From Pseudophaeobacter profundi (GTDB taxonomy: Bacteria > Pseudomonadota > Alphaproteobacteria > Rhodobacterales > Rhodobacteraceae): 64,000 nucleotides of DNA. The DNA lies in assembly GCF_029697505.1 (NCBI RefSeq), contig NZ_JARJEF010000007.1, positions 1 through 64,000 of the forward strand, read 5' to 3'. Positions 34,065 through 42,355 of this stretch are shown here, piece by piece. Each line of letters begins with the position of its first letter. Positions within the stretch are counted from its first letter, which is position 1. The notes beneath the pieces are model-generated. The model ran no database searches, was not told the DNA's origin, and saw only the letters and a program-made list of their open reading frames with translations. The translations under genes were made by a program, and so were the position numbers.

Positions 34065-34754
34065 ATGTCCTTTGACCGCAAGATCAAGATTGCCCCCTCT
34101 ATCCTCTCCGCCGATTTCGCCAACTTTGGACAAGAGATCCAGGCCATCGAGGCGCAGGGGGCCGACTGGGTACATGTGGATGTGATGGATGGCCACTTTG
34201 TGCCCAACCTCACCTTTGGCCCGCAGGCGGTCAAAGCCTTTCGCCCGCATGTAAAAACCGTGATGGATGTCCACCTGATGATTTCTCCGGTGGATGCCTA
34301 TATCGACGCCTATGCCGATGCCGGGGCCGATGTGCTGACCGCCCATATCGAGGCAGGGCCGCATATCCACCGCACACTGCAGGCCATCCGTGCCGCTGGC
34401 ATGAAGGCTGGTGTCGCCCTGAACCCCGGCACCCCAGCCGAGGCCGTGGCGCATCTGCTGGACCTGACCGACCTGATTTGTGTGATGACGGTAAACCCCG
34501 GATTTGGCGGGCAGAAATTTATCGACATGACCGCCAAGGTGCGCCAGTTGCGACAGATGATTGGCGACCGCCCGGTACATATCGAGATCGACGGCGGGGT
34601 TGATCCCAAAACCGCGCCTCTGGTGGTCGAAGCCGGCGCAGATGTACTGGTTGCAGGCTCTGCCGTCTTCAAAGGCGGATCTGTTACCACCCCTGAGGTC
34701 TACGGTGAAAACATGCGCCTTATTCGCGCAGCTGCCGAAGGGCACTGGGTCTAA
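34065..34754 (+). CDS. rpe: ribulose-phosphate 3-epimerase
   Basis: 229-residue TIM barrel that interconverts ribulose 5-phosphate and xylulose 5-phosphate in the pentose phosphate and Calvin cycles. Visible are KIAPSILSADFANF, the metal-binding VHVDVMDGHFVPNLTFGP, VMDVHLMI, VNPGFGGQKFI and EIDGGVDPKTAPLVVEAGADVLVAGSAVF. AAGGA lies ten bases before the ATG at 34065; an earlier in-frame start at 34017 is unlikely. Monocistronic: divergent from phnC and followed by a terminator. Confidence 0.95.
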   Translation: MSFDRKIKIAPSILSADFANFGQEIQAIEAQGADWVHVDVMDGHFVPNLTFGPQAVKAFRPHVKTVMDVHLMISPVDAYIDAYADAGADVLTAHIEAGPHIHRTLQAIRAAGMKAGVALNPGTPAEAVAHLLDLTDLICVMTVNPGFGGQKFIDMTAKVRQLRQMIGDRPVHIEIDGGVDPKTAPLVVEAGADVLVAGSAVFKGGSVTTPEVYGENMRLIRAAAEGHWV

Positions 34755-35093
34755 GCCCCCTTACGGCCGTCCCAACGCCCCTGTCGCCCATTTGGACCCG
34801 ACAACCATCGCCAGCAGTCGACCTCTGTCACAACGGCAATCTCTGGCGAACACCTTCGACACAGCAGAGCGGGTCCATGGATCCGCTCTTTTTTTATGAA
34901 ACCTATTGGATCAACCGTCGCCTCGCGGCGCAAGGCGCAATCGGCCACAGATAGGGCTGCTTGCAGAAAATTAACCGAATCACTGCAGATTAACCGGTAA
35001 TCTTGGCAAGGCAGATCATGTTTCATCCGGACCGGATCTGCTGCTGGCAGTTTGCCCTGTGCAACGCCTTAGAGCAGAAAAGGTTTGTCTTAG
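34755..35093. other. intergenic region rpe to chemoreceptor
   Basis: 339 bases without a gene. It holds the rpe terminator at 34866-34895. The rest (34896-35093) must contain the chemoreceptor promoter; two TTAACCG words at 34973-34979 and 34990-34996, 17 bases apart, are the only repeated pattern I see. Confidence 0.5.
34866..34895 (+). terminator. rho-independent terminator after rpe
   Basis: AGAGCGG at 34866-34872 pairs with CCGCTCT at 34883-34889, extended by an inner TCCATGGA, then a run of seven T. Lies 111 bases after the rpe stop. Confidence 0.85.
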
Positions 35094-37067
35094 GTGAATA
35101 GAAATTCTCTTGCTTTCAAATTGGCTCTGCCAGTTCCACTGTGCCTCTGTTTCGCGCTTTTGATCGCCGGGCTGACCCTGCCTGCTGCCCTGCGCGACAC
35201 CGCCATGACATCGGCAACCGAGGCGGCAATCCAGACCGCCAACCAGATCAAAACCATCCGCGGCTACTACACCAGATATGTGATTAGCGATGTAAACACC
35301 GCAGAGAGTTTGTCAGTCGGCCGCGATCATGAAACCGATCCCGCAGTCATTCCCCTGCCTGCAACCATGGTGCATGATCTCAGCGCCTTGCTGTCCCCTG
35401 AACAAACCAATATCTCGCTCTATAGCCCCTACCCCTTTGCCAACCAGGCTGACCGGCCAACGGACGCCTTTATGCAAGACGCCTGGCAAGCCCTGTCCAA
35501 AGACCCTGAAACGTTCTTCCAACGGACCGAAGTCATTGATGGCAAAACCATACTGCGCGTAGCAGTCGCCGATCATATGAGCGCAGAGGCCTGCGTTGCC
35601 TGCCACAATAGCCATGCCGGATCAGCCAAGACAGATTGGCAGCTGGGGGATCTGCGTGGCGTCATCGAAGTGCGCCGCAATGTGGATGCAATTTTGGCCG
35701 GCACCCAAAGCCTGTCGGGCAAGATCCTCATGGCTATGGCTTTGCTCACTGCCCTGCTGCTTGTTGCCTGTCTTCTGGTCGCCCGCTCGGTGACCCGCCC
35801 GATCAATCGTGTCTGCCGCGACATTGCCGCCGTTGCGAATGGCGATCTGGACAGCGAGATCAGTACGGCCCGGCGCGAGGATGAAATCGGCAGGATCGGC
35901 AAAGCGCTCGTGGGGTTGCAGGATGATCTGAAACAGGCCCGCAGTGGCGAAGAGCGCCGGGCTGCGCTCCAGCAGGAACAGCATGATGTGGTGCAGCATC
36001 TCAGCTCTGGTCTGGTCAGGCTGTCGCAGGGTGATTTCTCAAGGCCAATCACCGCAGAATTTTCTGGCGCGCATGAAAAACTGCGTCAAAACTACAATCA
36101 GACCATAGATACGCTCTCCGGCACGGTGTCCCAGGTGATTGAAGCCTCTGGTTCCATTCGCAATGGCGCCATCGAGATCAGCCAGGCCTCGGATGATCTG
36201 TCACATCGAACCGAAAGCCAGGCGGCAACCCTGGAACAGACCGCTGCCGCGCTGGACCAGATGACCGCCTCGGTCAAGGCGGCCGCTGACGGCGCCCGCA
36301 GCGTCGAGGCCACCATGGAGGAGGCCAAGCAAGAGGCCAGGAGCAGCAGTCGGGTGGTTGAAAACGCCGTTTCCGCCATGACCGCGATTTCAGATTCCTC
36401 AAAGCACATCGGCCAGATCATCACTGTCATCGATGACATCGCATTCCAGACCAATCTGCTGGCCCTGAACGCCGGCGTCGAAGCCGCCCGCGCGGGCGAA
36501 GCCGGCAAAGGCTTTGCCGTGGTTGCCGCCGAAGTACGGGCGCTCGCGGGTCGGTCCTCAGGGGCGGCGATGGAAATCAAGGCGCTGATTGACGCTAGCG
36601 CCGAACAGGTCGGACACGGGGTCGATCTGGTGGGCAAGGCTGGCGATGCGCTTTCTGCCATTGTCGGGCGGGTGAACCAGATTTCCGAACTGGTCTCTGA
36701 TATTACTGAAGGTGCTGTCGAGCAATCAACCGGCCTTGCCGAAATCAACATCGGTGTGACCCAGCTGGATCAGGTGACCCAGCAGAATGCCGCCATGGTG
36801 GAAGAGTCGACCGCTGCAGGTTACCTGCTAAAGGCGGATGCCGAGAAGCTTACCAAGGTGGTGGCCGGTTTCCAGATCCAGGGTGGGGCCGCAAAACCGA
36901 GGCCGCAGCCCGCCACGGCAGAGACAGAGCAAGACCGCGTCGCCTATGACTACCTTGATTGGGGCGATGAGGCTGCTCCGCCCCCTGCCCCGGCGGCGCA
37001 GAAACCAGCCCAGCCGCTCCGGGTTGTTGCGAACAACACTGACGACAGCAAGTGGCAGGATTTTTAG
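35094..37067 (+). CDS. methyl-accepting chemotaxis protein with haem-c type sensor domain
   Basis: 657 residues from a GTG. Transmembrane helices at about 10-32 and 208-232 enclose a periplasmic domain of about 175 residues of the DUF3365/Tll0287-like type, containing CVACH (Cys167, Cys170, His171), a covalent haem c attachment motif. HAMP is at about 233-285 and a second helical segment at 300-340. The signalling domain (about 350-600) has the hairpin tip IDDIAFQTNLLALNAGVEAARAGEAGKGFAVVAAEVRALAGRS. The protein ends in KWQDF, which fits the xWxxF tether that binds CheR. No other chemotaxis genes adjoin it. A redox, oxygen or NO sensor is inferred. Confidence 0.9.
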   Translation: MNRNSLAFKLALPVPLCLCFALLIAGLTLPAALRDTAMTSATEAAIQTANQIKTIRGYYTRYVISDVNTAESLSVGRDHETDPAVIPLPATMVHDLSALLSPEQTNISLYSPYPFANQADRPTDAFMQDAWQALSKDPETFFQRTEVIDGKTILRVAVADHMSAEACVACHNSHAGSAKTDWQLGDLRGVIEVRRNVDAILAGTQSLSGKILMAMALLTALLLVACLLVARSVTRPINRVCRDIAAVANGDLDSEISTARREDEIGRIGKALVGLQDDLKQARSGEERRAALQQEQHDVVQHLSSGLVRLSQGDFSRPITAEFSGAHEKLRQNYNQTIDTLSGTVSQVIEASGSIRNGAIEISQASDDLSHRTESQAATLEQTAAALDQMTASVKAAADGARSVEATMEEAKQEARSSSRVVENAVSAMTAISDSSKHIGQIITVIDDIAFQTNLLALNAGVEAARAGEAGKGFAVVAAEVRALAGRSSGAAMEIKALIDASAEQVGHGVDLVGKAGDALSAIVGRVNQISELVSDITEGAVEQSTGLAEINIGVTQLDQVTQQNAAMVEESTAAGYLLKADAEKLTKVVAGFQIQGGAAKPRPQPATAETEQDRVAYDYLDWGDEAAPPPAPAAQKPAQPLRVVANNTDDSKWQDF

Positions 37068-37103
37068 GGCGCGCAGCAGATCACACGATCCCAACGCGCG
37101 CCC
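37067..37103. terminator. possible bidirectional terminator
   Basis: GGGCGCGC at 37067-37074 pairs with GCGCGCCC at 37096-37103, between the converging chemoreceptor and CoA-ligase genes. The 21-base loop and lack of a T-run make it uncertain. Confidence 0.4.
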
Positions 37104-37122
37104 CAAAGACGACATGGTGAGC

Positions 37123-38643
37123 TTACTTCAGGGCAGCGGCAAACTCGGCCAGAAGCTTATGTTTCAGAATTTTCCCGGTCGGCGCCGCCGGCAGGCTCTC
37201 GCTTAGCACGATCTGCGAGGGGCATTTGTAGCCTGCCAGCTGGGCACGCACGAATTGCATCAGATCCGTCACCTCTGGTCGATCATCCGGACTGATCTGC
37301 ACAAAGGCCAGGACCTCTTCGTCGCTTTTGGTGGGGCGTCCCACCACCGCGGACTGCACCACCTGCGGATGGGCATTCAGCGCCGCCTCGACCTCTGGCG
37401 GAAAGACATTAAAGCCACCGTGAATGATCAGCTCTTTGCAGCGTCCCTCAATATGCAGAAAGCCTTTTTCATCCAGTCGTCCCAGATCACCACTGCTCAG
37501 CCAGCCATCGGCATCCAGCACTCGCGCGGTTTCCTCGGCGTTGCGGTAATAGCCCAGCATGACATTGGCACCGCGCATCTGCACCTCGCCGATACCATCG
37601 CCGCCGCCCGGCACCTCTTCGTCGATCCGCAACTCGACTCCGGGCAGCGGTGGCCCAACAGAGATATCGGGATCCCCCAAGATGCTGTTCTTGGTCGCAC
37701 AAACACCAGCAGTGGCCTCGGTCATGCCATAGCCATTCTGCAGCGCAACACCGTAAAAACTCTCGGCCCGACGCTTCCAGTCCGGGTCCAGCGGCGCCGC
37801 CCCGGAAGAGACATATTGCAACACCGGGCTATCAAGGCGTTCCAACCCCTGCTCTTTGGCGAATTGCATCACCAGCGCGTGCATCTGCGGTACCGCAGCC
37901 AGCCGCGTCACCCCACGGCGCAACGCCGCATAGAGCTTGGCCGCAGAAAACCGCGCCTCAAGCCAGACCTCTGCCCCGGAGTAGAGCGCGGCGGTCATCA
38001 CCGAAGCCAGCCCAAAGACATGGGTCATCGGCAAGACGCCATAAATTACATCCCCCGGCACCATATCGCGCAGTTCAACCGACGACCGGCCGCCAAACAG
38101 CAGGTTGCCATGGGTCAGCATCACCCCCTTGGGGGCACCTGTTGTGCCAGTGGTATAGAGCAGAACTGCAACCTCTTCCGGGGCAACGCCATCGTCAGCG
38201 CCCTGCGCATCGGCGGGCCTCCTGCCGGTGAGATTCGCCATATGCAGCGCGCCAAAGCCCCCGGAAATCGGCACTGCCTGCAGGCGGTCAGCATGGCTCT
38301 GGGCGGCGCCTTCAATCTGCGTGGTGATCAGCACCAGCGCCGGACGGGCGTGATCGATAATCCGGTCAACTTCGCCCGCGCTCATCCGGGCATTGACCGG
38401 AACCGCAACCGCACCGCACTGCGAGGTCGCCATCAAGCCGGCCACGGTGGCGCAGCAATTTTCCGACAGCACCATCACCCGGTCACCGGGGACAACCCCA
38501 GCGCCCTTGAATAGATCGCCAAGCTCAGCCACGGCGGCGGCCAGGTCGCCATAGCTCCAGCTCAGGCCCAGACTGTCAGAAAAAGCCGCAGCTTCAGGGC
38601 GGGTTGCCGCCTGCGCCGCCAAAAGATCGTGCCATCGCTTCAT
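37123..38643 (-). CDS. AMP-dependent acyl-CoA synthetase (fatty/dicarboxylic acid ligase)
   Basis: 506 residues, ANL superfamily. AMP-binding P-loop LLYTTGTTGAPKGVMLTHGN (about 158-177), YVSSGAAPLDPD, NGYGMTEA, the hinge WLSSGDLGRLDEKGFLHIEGRCKELIIHGGFNVFPPEVE and the catalytic Lys in PTGKILKHK near the C-terminus. GGGGAGAAG precedes the ATG at 38643. Last gene of the beta-oxidation operon; in the R. palustris pim operon an equivalent ligase (PimA) activates pimelate and longer dicarboxylates. Substrate here is inferred from that parallel. Confidence 0.88.
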   Translation of the reverse strand: MKRWHDLLAAQAATRPEAAAFSDSLGLSWSYGDLAAAVAELGDLFKGAGVVPGDRVMVLSENCCATVAGLMATSQCGAVAVPVNARMSAGEVDRIIDHARPALVLITTQIEGAAQSHADRLQAVPISGGFGALHMANLTGRRPADAQGADDGVAPEEVAVLLYTTGTTGAPKGVMLTHGNLLFGGRSSVELRDMVPGDVIYGVLPMTHVFGLASVMTAALYSGAEVWLEARFSAAKLYAALRRGVTRLAAVPQMHALVMQFAKEQGLERLDSPVLQYVSSGAAPLDPDWKRRAESFYGVALQNGYGMTEATAGVCATKNSILGDPDISVGPPLPGVELRIDEEVPGGGDGIGEVQMRGANVMLGYYRNAEETARVLDADGWLSSGDLGRLDEKGFLHIEGRCKELIIHGGFNVFPPEVEAALNAHPQVVQSAVVGRPTKSDEEVLAFVQISPDDRPEVTDLMQFVRAQLAGYKCPSQIVLSESLPAAPTGKILKHKLLAEFAAALK

Positions 38644-38692
38644 CACCGCTTCTCCCCATCGGTTTTGATTTACAGGTCCTTGTTTCGCGCCA

Positions 38693-39475
38693 TTATTCTG
38701 GCGGGAAGCGAGGTTTTCGTTTTTCCAGAAAGGCTGCGATACCCTCGCCGGCCTCTGCCGCACCGGCGGCCTGGGCCATTGCGTTTCTCTCTGCATCCAG
38801 CTGCGCCGCCTCGCTTGCCTCATAGGCGTCAGACACCAGATGCCGAATGGCACGCTGCGCGGCGGGCGGGCCCTCAGCCAGTTGATCGGCCAGGCCATGG
38901 GCCGCAGCAAGCACAGCCCCCGCTGGCACCACCAGGTTTACCGCACCCAGATCCGCCATCTGCTGCGCTGTAACCGGACGCGCCAGAAGGCACATTTCCA
39001 TAGCCAGCGGACGCGGCAAGCTGCGCGCCAGAGCAGAGGTCAAACCGCCATCCGGCACTAGCCCGGCCTTGACATAGGCCGCGGTGAACTTTGCGCCTTC
39101 GGCCGCGACGATCAAATCCGCAGCCAGGGCCAAGGAGACACCTGCGCCAGCAGCGCCGCCCTCTACCGCCGCGATTACCGGCACCGGGGCTGCGCGCAAT
39201 CCGCGGATCAGCCCATGCAGCTGCTCCACCTTGTCGCGGCGTTCTCCCTCGCTCAGCCCGCGCCGTTCGATCAGGACGTTGAGATCACCGCCTGCGCAGA
39301 AAAAGCCCCCCTCGCAGGTCAACAGAATGGCGCGGATACGCGGTTCTTTGGCCAGATCAATCGCCGCCGCAATGGCTTCATACAGATCCGGCGACAGCGC
39401 CCCACGGCGGGCAGCGTTCATATTGACGACAACCGCGCGGTCGCCCTGATCTTCAAGCCGGGCCAAGGGGCTCAT
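38693..39475 (-). CDS. enoyl-CoA hydratase/isomerase family protein
   Basis: 260 residues, crotonase fold. Oxyanion-hole segments FFCAGGDLNVL (about 58-68) and EGGAAGAGVSLALAADLIVAAEGAKF (about 104-130) are present. The catalytic Glu pair of classical hydratases is only partly evident: the residue after GGAAGAG aligns with one Glu position but is not Glu. So an isomerase or other crotonase activity is possible. Four-base overlap with the thioesterase gene upstream indicates coupling. Part of the beta-oxidation operon. Confidence 0.85.
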   Translation of the reverse strand: MSPLARLEDQGDRAVVVNMNAARRGALSPDLYEAIAAAIDLAKEPRIRAILLTCEGGFFCAGGDLNVLIERRGLSEGERRDKVEQLHGLIRGLRAAPVPVIAAVEGGAAGAGVSLALAADLIVAAEGAKFTAAYVKAGLVPDGGLTSALARSLPRPLAMEMCLLARPVTAQQMADLGAVNLVVPAGAVLAAAHGLADQLAEGPPAAQRAIRHLVSDAYEASEAAQLDAERNAMAQAAGAAEAGEGIAAFLEKRKPRFPPE

Positions 39476-39930
39476 CTCTTGATCCTCTTGAATACACCGG
39501 TGGCTGTGGCCAAGAGCTGACCCTCGGCATCCACCAATTCGCCAAGGACATGCGCGATAGAGGCCCCGCCCCCCGTCACCCGTGCAGTGGCGCTGACCCG
39601 GCCCGCCCGTGCCGCCGCCACATAGGACAGCGTCAACGAGACCGTCACCAGCGGCGCGTGGTTTTTCGGGTCAAAGAACTGCGAGGCGGTATTGCCGCAT
39701 ACCACATCCAGAACCGTCGCCACGATACCGCCATGCAGGATGCCATGGCGATTCAGGTGCGGCGGTTCCAGATCCAGCGTGACAAGGCAACTGCCATCGC
39801 GCCGGTCGATGGTTGTCTTATATCCCACCAGTTGCTGGACACCGGGGTCTTCGATCTGCAAGAAATGCTCCGGGTCGGCCTGCGCCGCCCCGGTTTCAGG
39901 CAGCCCGGATTCAGGCGGCACAGTGGTCAA
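39472..39930 (-). CDS. PaaI family hotdog thioesterase
   Basis: 152 residues, hotdog fold; the core HGGIVATVLDVVCGNTA (about 76-92) is the catalytic segment of PaaI/acyl-CoA thioesterases, followed by LVTVSLTLSYVAAARAGRVSATARVTGGG. Hydrolyses stalled or toxic acyl-CoA esters in phenylacetate-like pathways. Overlaps the acyl-CoA dehydrogenase gene upstream by 20 bases and the hydratase downstream by four, so all three are coupled. Confidence 0.87.
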   Translation of the reverse strand: MTTVPPESGLPETGAAQADPEHFLQIEDPGVQQLVGYKTTIDRRDGSCLVTLDLEPPHLNRHGILHGGIVATVLDVVCGNTASQFFDPKNHAPLVTVSLTLSYVAAARAGRVSATARVTGGGASIAHVLGELVDAEGQLLATATGVFKRIKR

Positions 39931-41053
39931 TGAACCGCTCCAGCTGGGTATCGGTATCGCCGAACCGATGATCCGCCATCACGATGCGCTTGGCGATATG
40001 GGCCAGCTCATACTCTTCGGTCATGGCAATACCACCATGCAGCTGGATGCTCTCCTCTGCCACCAGACGCCCGGCGCGGCCAATCAGGTTGCGGGCAGCG
40101 GCAATCTGCAGCGCCTGTTCCTTTGGGCTGGCGTCCAGATGGCCTGCCGCATTGATCACCGCCGAACGCGCCTGTTCCAGCTCGATCAGCAGGGTTGCCA
40201 TGCGATGTTGCAGCGCCTGAAAGCTGCCAATCGGGCGGCCAAACTGTTGCCGGGTCAGCAGGTATTCACGGGTCAGGGCGGTCGCGGTTTCCATCGCACC
40301 AAGCGTTTCTGCCGCCAAGGCCACCTCGGCGCGCATCATGGCACGATGCAGCGCCGGATAGGCCGCCCCAGCCGCGCCCAACCGCGCAGAGGCAGGCAGG
40401 CGCAGATCATCAAGATCCAGCTCAGCCGCACGCCCCCACGCCAACAGCGGATAGCCGCGCAACGACAGGCCTGCGGTGTCACGCGGCACCAGGAACAAAG
40501 AGATGCCGTCCTGCGCGTCCACAGCGCCGCTTTCGCGGGCAGACACCAGCAAATAATCCGCAGCTTCGGCGTTGACCACCACAGCCTTGCGACCGTTGAG
40601 GATGATTTCATCCTCGGCGACCTGCGCCGTGGTTTCCACCTGTGACAGGTCATAACGACTGTTGGGTTCCCCATGGGCCAGCGCCAGATGCAGCGCGCCG
40701 CCAATCACGTCTTCAACCAACTCTTTTTGGGGGTCATTCCCCAGTTCTGCAATCAGACCACCGCCAAGGATGGCACTGTCGAGCAGCGGTTCAACCACGC
40801 CTGCGCGCCCCAGTTCTTCGAACACGGTAGTCAGATCAAAGCCCGCGCCACCAAAGCCGCCGTCGGCCTCGCTGAACAGCGCGCCGATGACGCCCAGTTC
40901 AGCCAGTTTGGTCCAGATTTCTGCGTCAAAGCCCAGCTTGTTGTCGCTCTCACCCAATCGGGTGCTGGCGCGCAGCGCCTCTTGGTTGTCACGCAGAAAA
41001 CGGCGCAGCGTGTCCTGCAGCATCTGGCGTTCGTCGGTCAGATCGAAGTTCAT
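39911..41053 (-). CDS. acyl-CoA dehydrogenase (PimD-like small subunit)
   Basis: 380 residues, FAD enzyme that introduces the 2,3 double bond into acyl-CoA. N-domain MNFDLTDERQMLQDTLRRFLRDN, C-domain QFGRPIGSFQALQHRMATLLIELEQA and ESIQLHGGIAMTEEYELAHIAKRI. No strong Glu base is visible in the usual C-terminal position, as expected of a small subunit that pairs with a larger one. Four-base overlap with the 399-residue dehydrogenase upstream; the pair resembles PimC/PimD of dicarboxylate degradation. Confidence 0.88.
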   Translation of the reverse strand: MNFDLTDERQMLQDTLRRFLRDNQEALRASTRLGESDNKLGFDAEIWTKLAELGVIGALFSEADGGFGGAGFDLTTVFEELGRAGVVEPLLDSAILGGGLIAELGNDPQKELVEDVIGGALHLALAHGEPNSRYDLSQVETTAQVAEDEIILNGRKAVVVNAEAADYLLVSARESGAVDAQDGISLFLVPRDTAGLSLRGYPLLAWGRAAELDLDDLRLPASARLGAAGAAYPALHRAMMRAEVALAAETLGAMETATALTREYLLTRQQFGRPIGSFQALQHRMATLLIELEQARSAVINAAGHLDASPKEQALQIAAARNLIGRAGRLVAEESIQLHGGIAMTEEYELAHIAKRIVMADHRFGDTDTQLERFIDHCAA

Positions 41054-42249
41054 GCCCCGCCTCCCAGTTTGACTTTGGCGATGATGTTTTTCTGGATCTC
41101 GTTAGAGCCCCCAAAGATCGAGAGCTTACGATTGTTAAAATACTGCGGCGCGGCGGCGGCGCTGCCCTCTGGGCCCATTGCAGGTTCATTGCCGCCTTCC
41201 AGGGCTTCTGAGACGAAGGGCAGCGCATAGGCACCCGCGGCGCGGCGGGCCAGATCGTTTATTTCCTGGCGAATTTCCGTACCCTTCACCTTAAGCATCG
41301 AACTCTCGACGCCTGGCGCCTGTCCGGCAGCCGCCCGCGAGATAATCCGCAGGTTGGTGGTGGACATCGCCATAAGATCGATCTCGGCCCGTGCAACACG
41401 GGCGGCAAAATGTGCATTTTCGATCAGGGGGCGGCCCCGATGCATCTGGCTGCGCGCCATGCGTTTCACCGCGTCCAGGCCCGCCCGGCTAAAGCCCACG
41501 CCGGCGATATTGGTGCGTTCGTGGGTCAACAGATATTTGGCGTAGGTCCAGCCTTTGTTTTCTTCGCCCACCAGATTTTCAACCGGCACTTTGACATCCG
41601 TGAACCAGACTTCGTTCACCTCATGGGTGCCATCCAGCAGGATGATCGGGCGCACTTCAATGCCAGGGGTGTCCATATCAATCAGCAGAAAGGAAATGCC
41701 GGATTGCTGCTTGGCATCGGGATCGGTTCGCACCAGGCAGAAGATCCAATTCGCGTATTGGCCCAGGGTGGTCCAGGTTTTCTGACCATTGACCACATAG
41801 TGATCGCCGTTGCGCACTGCGCGGGTTTTCAGGCTGGCCAGATCAGAACCTGCACCTGGTTCAGAATAGCCCTGGCACCACCAGTCTTCGCCCGACAGGA
41901 TGCGCGGCAGGTAGTGGTCCTGCTGCGCCTTGGAGCCGAATTTCTGCAACACGGGTGCCAACATCGACAGACCAAAAGGCACAATGCGCGGTGCATTTGC
42001 ACGGCAGCACTCTTCCTCAAAGATGTGGCGCTGGACAGCGTTCCATTCGCAACCGCCAAATTCCTTTGGCCAATTGGGGGCGAGCCAGCCCTGATCGTTG
42101 AGGATCGCATGCCATTTTTCATGCCCCTCTTTGCCCAGTTCTTTGCCGTTGCGCATGGCATCGGCCATCTCTGCTGGCAGCTTTTGTGCCAGGAAGTCCT
42201 GCACTTCTCTGCGAAATGCCTGCTCTTCGGCAGAATAATTCAGATCCAT
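41050..42249 (-). CDS. acyl-CoA dehydrogenase (PimC-like large subunit)
   Basis: 399 residues. Visible are MDLNYSAEEQAFRREVQDFLAQKLP, the FAD/substrate segment WCQGYSEPGAGSDLASLKTRAVRNGDHYVVNGQKTWTTLGQYA (about 126-170), FLLIDMDTPGIEVRPI and the C-terminal FGGSNEIQKNIIAK. GGGAGGAAG precedes the ATG at 42249. Its order with the small subunit is the same as in pimeloyl-CoA dehydrogenase. A strong hairpin separates it from the thiolase gene upstream. Confidence 0.9.
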   Translation of the reverse strand: MDLNYSAEEQAFRREVQDFLAQKLPAEMADAMRNGKELGKEGHEKWHAILNDQGWLAPNWPKEFGGCEWNAVQRHIFEEECCRANAPRIVPFGLSMLAPVLQKFGSKAQQDHYLPRILSGEDWWCQGYSEPGAGSDLASLKTRAVRNGDHYVVNGQKTWTTLGQYANWIFCLVRTDPDAKQQSGISFLLIDMDTPGIEVRPIILLDGTHEVNEVWFTDVKVPVENLVGEENKGWTYAKYLLTHERTNIAGVGFSRAGLDAVKRMARSQMHRGRPLIENAHFAARVARAEIDLMAMSTTNLRIISRAAAGQAPGVESSMLKVKGTEIRQEINDLARRAAGAYALPFVSEALEGGNEPAMGPEGSAAAAPQYFNNRKLSIFGGSNEIQKNIIAKVKLGGGA

Positions 42250-42296
42250 TTGGTGCTTCCTCCCAGAAAGCCACCCCTGGATTTTGATCCAGAGGA

Positions 42297-42332
42297 GCGC
42301 CCAGACGTCTCTTCGTGGTGACGTTTGGGCGC
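42297..42332 (-). terminator. intercistronic hairpin thiolase/acyl-CoA dehydrogenase
   Basis: 13-bp stem with one mismatch (42297-42309 with 42320-42332), 10-base loop, then a moderately T/G-rich stretch on the minus strand. Could attenuate transcription from the fadJ/thiolase pair into the downstream genes. Confidence 0.6.
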
Positions 42333-42355
42333 ATTTTGTTGATTGATGAGCGAAA

